Source of the DNA: Tistrella bauzanensis
GTDB taxonomy: Bacteria > Pseudomonadota > Alphaproteobacteria > Tistrellales > Tistrellaceae
DNA: 42,417 nt
Assembly (NCBI RefSeq): GCF_014636235.1
Contig: NZ_BMDZ01000051.1
Location: 1 to 42,417, forward strand
Direction of reading: 5' to 3'
Of the stretch, positions 40,947 through 42,417 are shown piece by piece. The translations under genes were made by a program, and so were the position numbers. Every line of letters begins with the position of its first letter. Position 1 is the first letter of the stretch. The notes beneath the pieces are model-generated. The model searched no databases. It was given only the letters and a program-made list of their open reading frames with translations, and had not been told where the DNA came from.

Positions 40947-40962
40947 CGTGATGTTCGTCACA
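40947..40962. promoter_or_regulatory. CRP/FNR-family binding site 2 (CGTGA-N6-TCACA)
   Basis: Nine of the ten half-site bases match the TGTGA-N6-TCACA pattern. Its centre (40954.5) lies 31 bases, about three helix turns, from site 1, so both would face the same side of the DNA. Confidence 0.55.
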
Positions 40963-41173
40963 TTTACGAGGCTAATAGAGCGTGCACACCTGATCGGCGT
41001 CAAGGAAGCAGCGAGCATCCCTTGTCGCCTTGCCGCCAGGACGTGCCCTTTCCGCAACAGTTTGCAGTGCAAAATTGCCGCGCATGCCATGATGATGACG
41101 CCTATATAGTGTCTTGTGGCCACTCCCTCATGGATGTACCTTATTTGAACGTGCCCCTATGCATGAGGTCACC

Positions 41174-41761
41174 ATGTTCGGATATCAGCTTTCCCGCATA
41201 GCCAGATCGGCCACGCTGCTTTTCATTATGGCGGCTGGCCCCGCTTTCGCCCAGAACGGGCTCGATGGCAGCTTTCACGCACCGGTCCCAAGCACCGAGT
41301 TGGTCTGGCAGGGAGAGACCCATAGCGGAAACTACACCAGTCACAATGTCTTCATAGGGGTAGACGGCTTCAAGATCATGTTCAAGCGGGGCAGTGTCGA
41401 GGATGGAGCCTGGATCCCGTTCTGCTATAGCTGCGCGCGGAATGTCATCGATATGGATGCCTATGCTGCCCTCTGGCCCCTGGAGGTCGGCAAGTCGGTG
41501 TCCTTCCGCCGCAAGCGGGCCGACGGCAATCGCGAATGGGCGCATGTGATCACGGTAACCGGAACCGAATCTGTCACCGTCGGCGCAGGGACGTTCGACA
41601 CCTTCGTTGTGGAGGAAGTCGCCACCAGTATTGGAGGAAGTTGGCGCAGCACGAGCCATTTCTGGTGGGCACCTGCCGTCAATTACATGGTGAAGCAAGA
41701 AATAGAAGAAAGCAGCGGACAATGGAGCCGCGACCAGGTTATCAATATCAAATCCCGGTGA
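41174..41761 (+). CDS. Secreted or periplasmic protein of unknown function
   Basis: 195 residues. A clear signal peptide (hydrophobic SATLLFIMAAGPAFA, cleavage before QNG near residue 27) leads to a mature protein with two close cysteines in PFCYSCARN that may form a disulfide. It then has strand-rich segments (GKSVSFRRKRAD, HVITVTGTESVTVGAGTFDTF, SHFWWAPAVNYMVKQEIE). The VTVGAGTFDTF-VVE arrangement is reminiscent of DUF3108-like periplasmic beta proteins, but I cannot name a family with confidence. The ATG has GAGGT a few bases upstream. It is followed after 32 bases by a lipoprotein gene. Base composition is lower in GC than most of the window. Confidence 0.8.
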   Translation: MFGYQLSRIARSATLLFIMAAGPAFAQNGLDGSFHAPVPSTELVWQGETHSGNYTSHNVFIGVDGFKIMFKRGSVEDGAWIPFCYSCARNVIDMDAYAALWPLEVGKSVSFRRKRADGNREWAHVITVTGTESVTVGAGTFDTFVVEEVATSIGGSWRSTSHFWWAPAVNYMVKQEIEESSGQWSRDQVINIKSR

Positions 41762-41793
41762 GCCACTTCAAAAGATATGGTGGGGATAGTCGC

Positions 41794-42204
41794 ATGGTAT
41801 CCAAAATAATTGTCGCATGTTGTCTTCTGGCAGTGGCCGGATGCCAATCTACGACGGTTGCAGAAAATGCTACTCAGTTGACTGTCGAGTTTGATTGGCA
41901 AGGCATATCCGCATGCAGTTCTGTCTCACCTGAAATCCGCATTGCCAATGTGCCCGCAGAGACCAGATTTGTGGATATACAAATGGTGGATCTGGACTTC
42001 AGGACATTCAATCACGGCGGCGGAACAATAGCCTATTCTGGTCATGGCATCATAGAAAAAGGCGCCCTACCCACTTATGCTGGTCCTTGCCCTCCTGGCG
42101 GAATCACCCACCGCTATGAGTTCACTGTACATGCCCTGAACGAAGACAAAACCTTGATTTTGGGCCACGGAAAATCCAGTGCAACATTTCCTCCGGTCAG
42201 ATAG
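41794..42204 (+). CDS. PEBP (YbhB/YbcL)-like lipoprotein
   Basis: 136 residues. The N-terminus MVSKIIVACCLLAVAGC is a lipoprotein signal with the lipobox Cys at residue 17. The mature part resembles the phosphatidylethanolamine-binding protein fold: SACSSVSPEIRIANVPAETR, VDIQMVDLDFRTFNHGGG, and GPCPPGGITHRYEFTVHALNE, where the GxCPP-x-HRY-xFTVxAL pattern is characteristic. It is smaller than typical members (about 155-185 residues before processing). GGGGA lies eight bases before the ATG. It probably shares a transcript with the secreted protein before it. It is distinctly AT-richer than the rest of the window with less biased third codon positions, which suggests recent acquisition. Confidence 0.82.
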   Translation: MVSKIIVACCLLAVAGCQSTTVAENATQLTVEFDWQGISACSSVSPEIRIANVPAETRFVDIQMVDLDFRTFNHGGGTIAYSGHGIIEKGALPTYAGPCPPGGITHRYEFTVHALNEDKTLILGHGKSSATFPPVR

Positions 42205-42417
42205 CAATATATGGGCATGTCTCTGATGAGGCGGAGCCATATCGGAACTGAATCAAATGACCAGACGTGGTCATTGAATCGCCCGCAGATCGATATCTTT
42301 CTGATTGCGCACTGACGCTAAAAGCCTGCGCTGTGGAGCCTGTTGCAGAATGGGCTCCAAACCTGTCGATGTCCGCTTGCCCCCGCGCTGCGGGGCTGAT
42401 TCCCTCGGGTGAGGTGA
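42205..42417. other. Right-edge non-coding stretch
   Basis: No convincing gene in the last 213 bases. Two inverted repeats are visible: 42257-42276 (AATGACCA and its complement around GACG), which may end the lipoprotein transcript although no T-run follows, and GGAGCC...GGCTCC near 42335-42358. The latter lies in a sequence (GAGCCTGTTGCAGAA) that recalls the ends of some insertion elements, but nothing further supports that. Confidence 0.4.

Larger units (their letters stand above)
40801..41173. promoter_or_regulatory. Divergent region between the porin and secreted-protein genes
   Basis: 373 bases without a convincing gene. It contains two CRP/FNR-type palindromes, a small perfect palindrome between them (ATTGCAAT, 40931-40938) and an AT-rich TATATAGT at 41103-41110, which could be a -10 element for the rightward gene; no matching -35 is clear. 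Short open frames here lack ribosome sites. Confidence 0.5.

Noticed and set aside
42335-42358. Possible insertion-sequence end (GAGCCTGTTGCAGAA with flanking GGAGCC/GGCTCC)
   Set aside because: No transposase fragment, partner repeat or target duplication is visible before the window ends.

Overview
The window is GC-rich (most coding third positions are G or C), gene-dense DNA. It looks like a chromosome segment of an alphaproteobacterium, probably Rhodospirillales-like (Tistrella- or Azospirillum-like). The grounds are the base composition, a 2-oxo-acid-type TRAP transporter, the porin type, a ribA with a degenerate DHBP-synthase-like front half, and the many 4-base stop/start overlaps. The genus is an inference. 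I saw no tRNA, rRNA, CRISPR array or intact insertion sequence.

Layout from left to right. (1) 9-2246 (-): a pectate-lyase-fold, tailspike-like beta-helix protein. (2) 2351-3802 (+): the potassium transporter TrkH, ending in a 12-bp hairpin. (3) 3857-9408 (-): one transport and catabolic operon of dctP, dctQ, dctM, a TauE/SafE exporter and a gamma-glutamyltransferase. It is divergent from a GntR/FCD repressor (9682-10374, +). Each side of the divergent region carries a matching palindrome of the form CGTGTATrCACG, the likely operators. (4) 10485-11701: a PNPOx-like flavoprotein and, convergent with it, an enoyl-CoA hydratase-fold protein lacking both catalytic glutamates. (5) 11921-17668: a phosphate and polyphosphate group (ppx, ppk1, sixA, a glycerophosphodiesterase), followed by an NDP-forming acyl-CoA synthetase/GNAT protein acetyltransferase (17673-20438) and a HAD IIA hydrolase. 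(6) 21499-25583 (-): a tightly overlapping operon argE, DUF952, pyrD and a membrane-anchored degenerate EAL protein, with an OmpR-type regulator just upstream.

(7) 26602-33998 is the most interesting region. A leftward set (RibD-reductase-like protein, medium-chain dehydrogenase, 6-pyruvoyl-tetrahydropterin-synthase-like protein, family 4 glycosyltransferase, methyltransferase) faces a rightward set (CDP-alcohol phosphatidyltransferase, YceI protein, GTP cyclohydrolase II) across a 314-base divergent control region. Most neighbours overlap by 4 bases. The enzyme set suggests a pathway that takes the GTP cyclohydrolase II product or a pterin to a reduced, glycosylated and methylated, possibly lipid-linked product. 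I do not recognise it as a described pathway.

(8) 34244-39481: an Ala-rich hypothetical protein, an L,D-transpeptidase-fold protein, the PLP protein YggS, a ThiE/TenI-like protein, and an overlapping sulfotransferase/methyltransferase pair. (9) 39706-40800 (-): a porin with a clear rho-independent terminator and two CRP/FNR-type sites 31 bp apart upstream. (10) 41174-42204 (+): a secreted protein and a PEBP-like lipoprotein in DNA that is visibly more AT-rich than the rest. The last 213 bases hold no recognisable gene.
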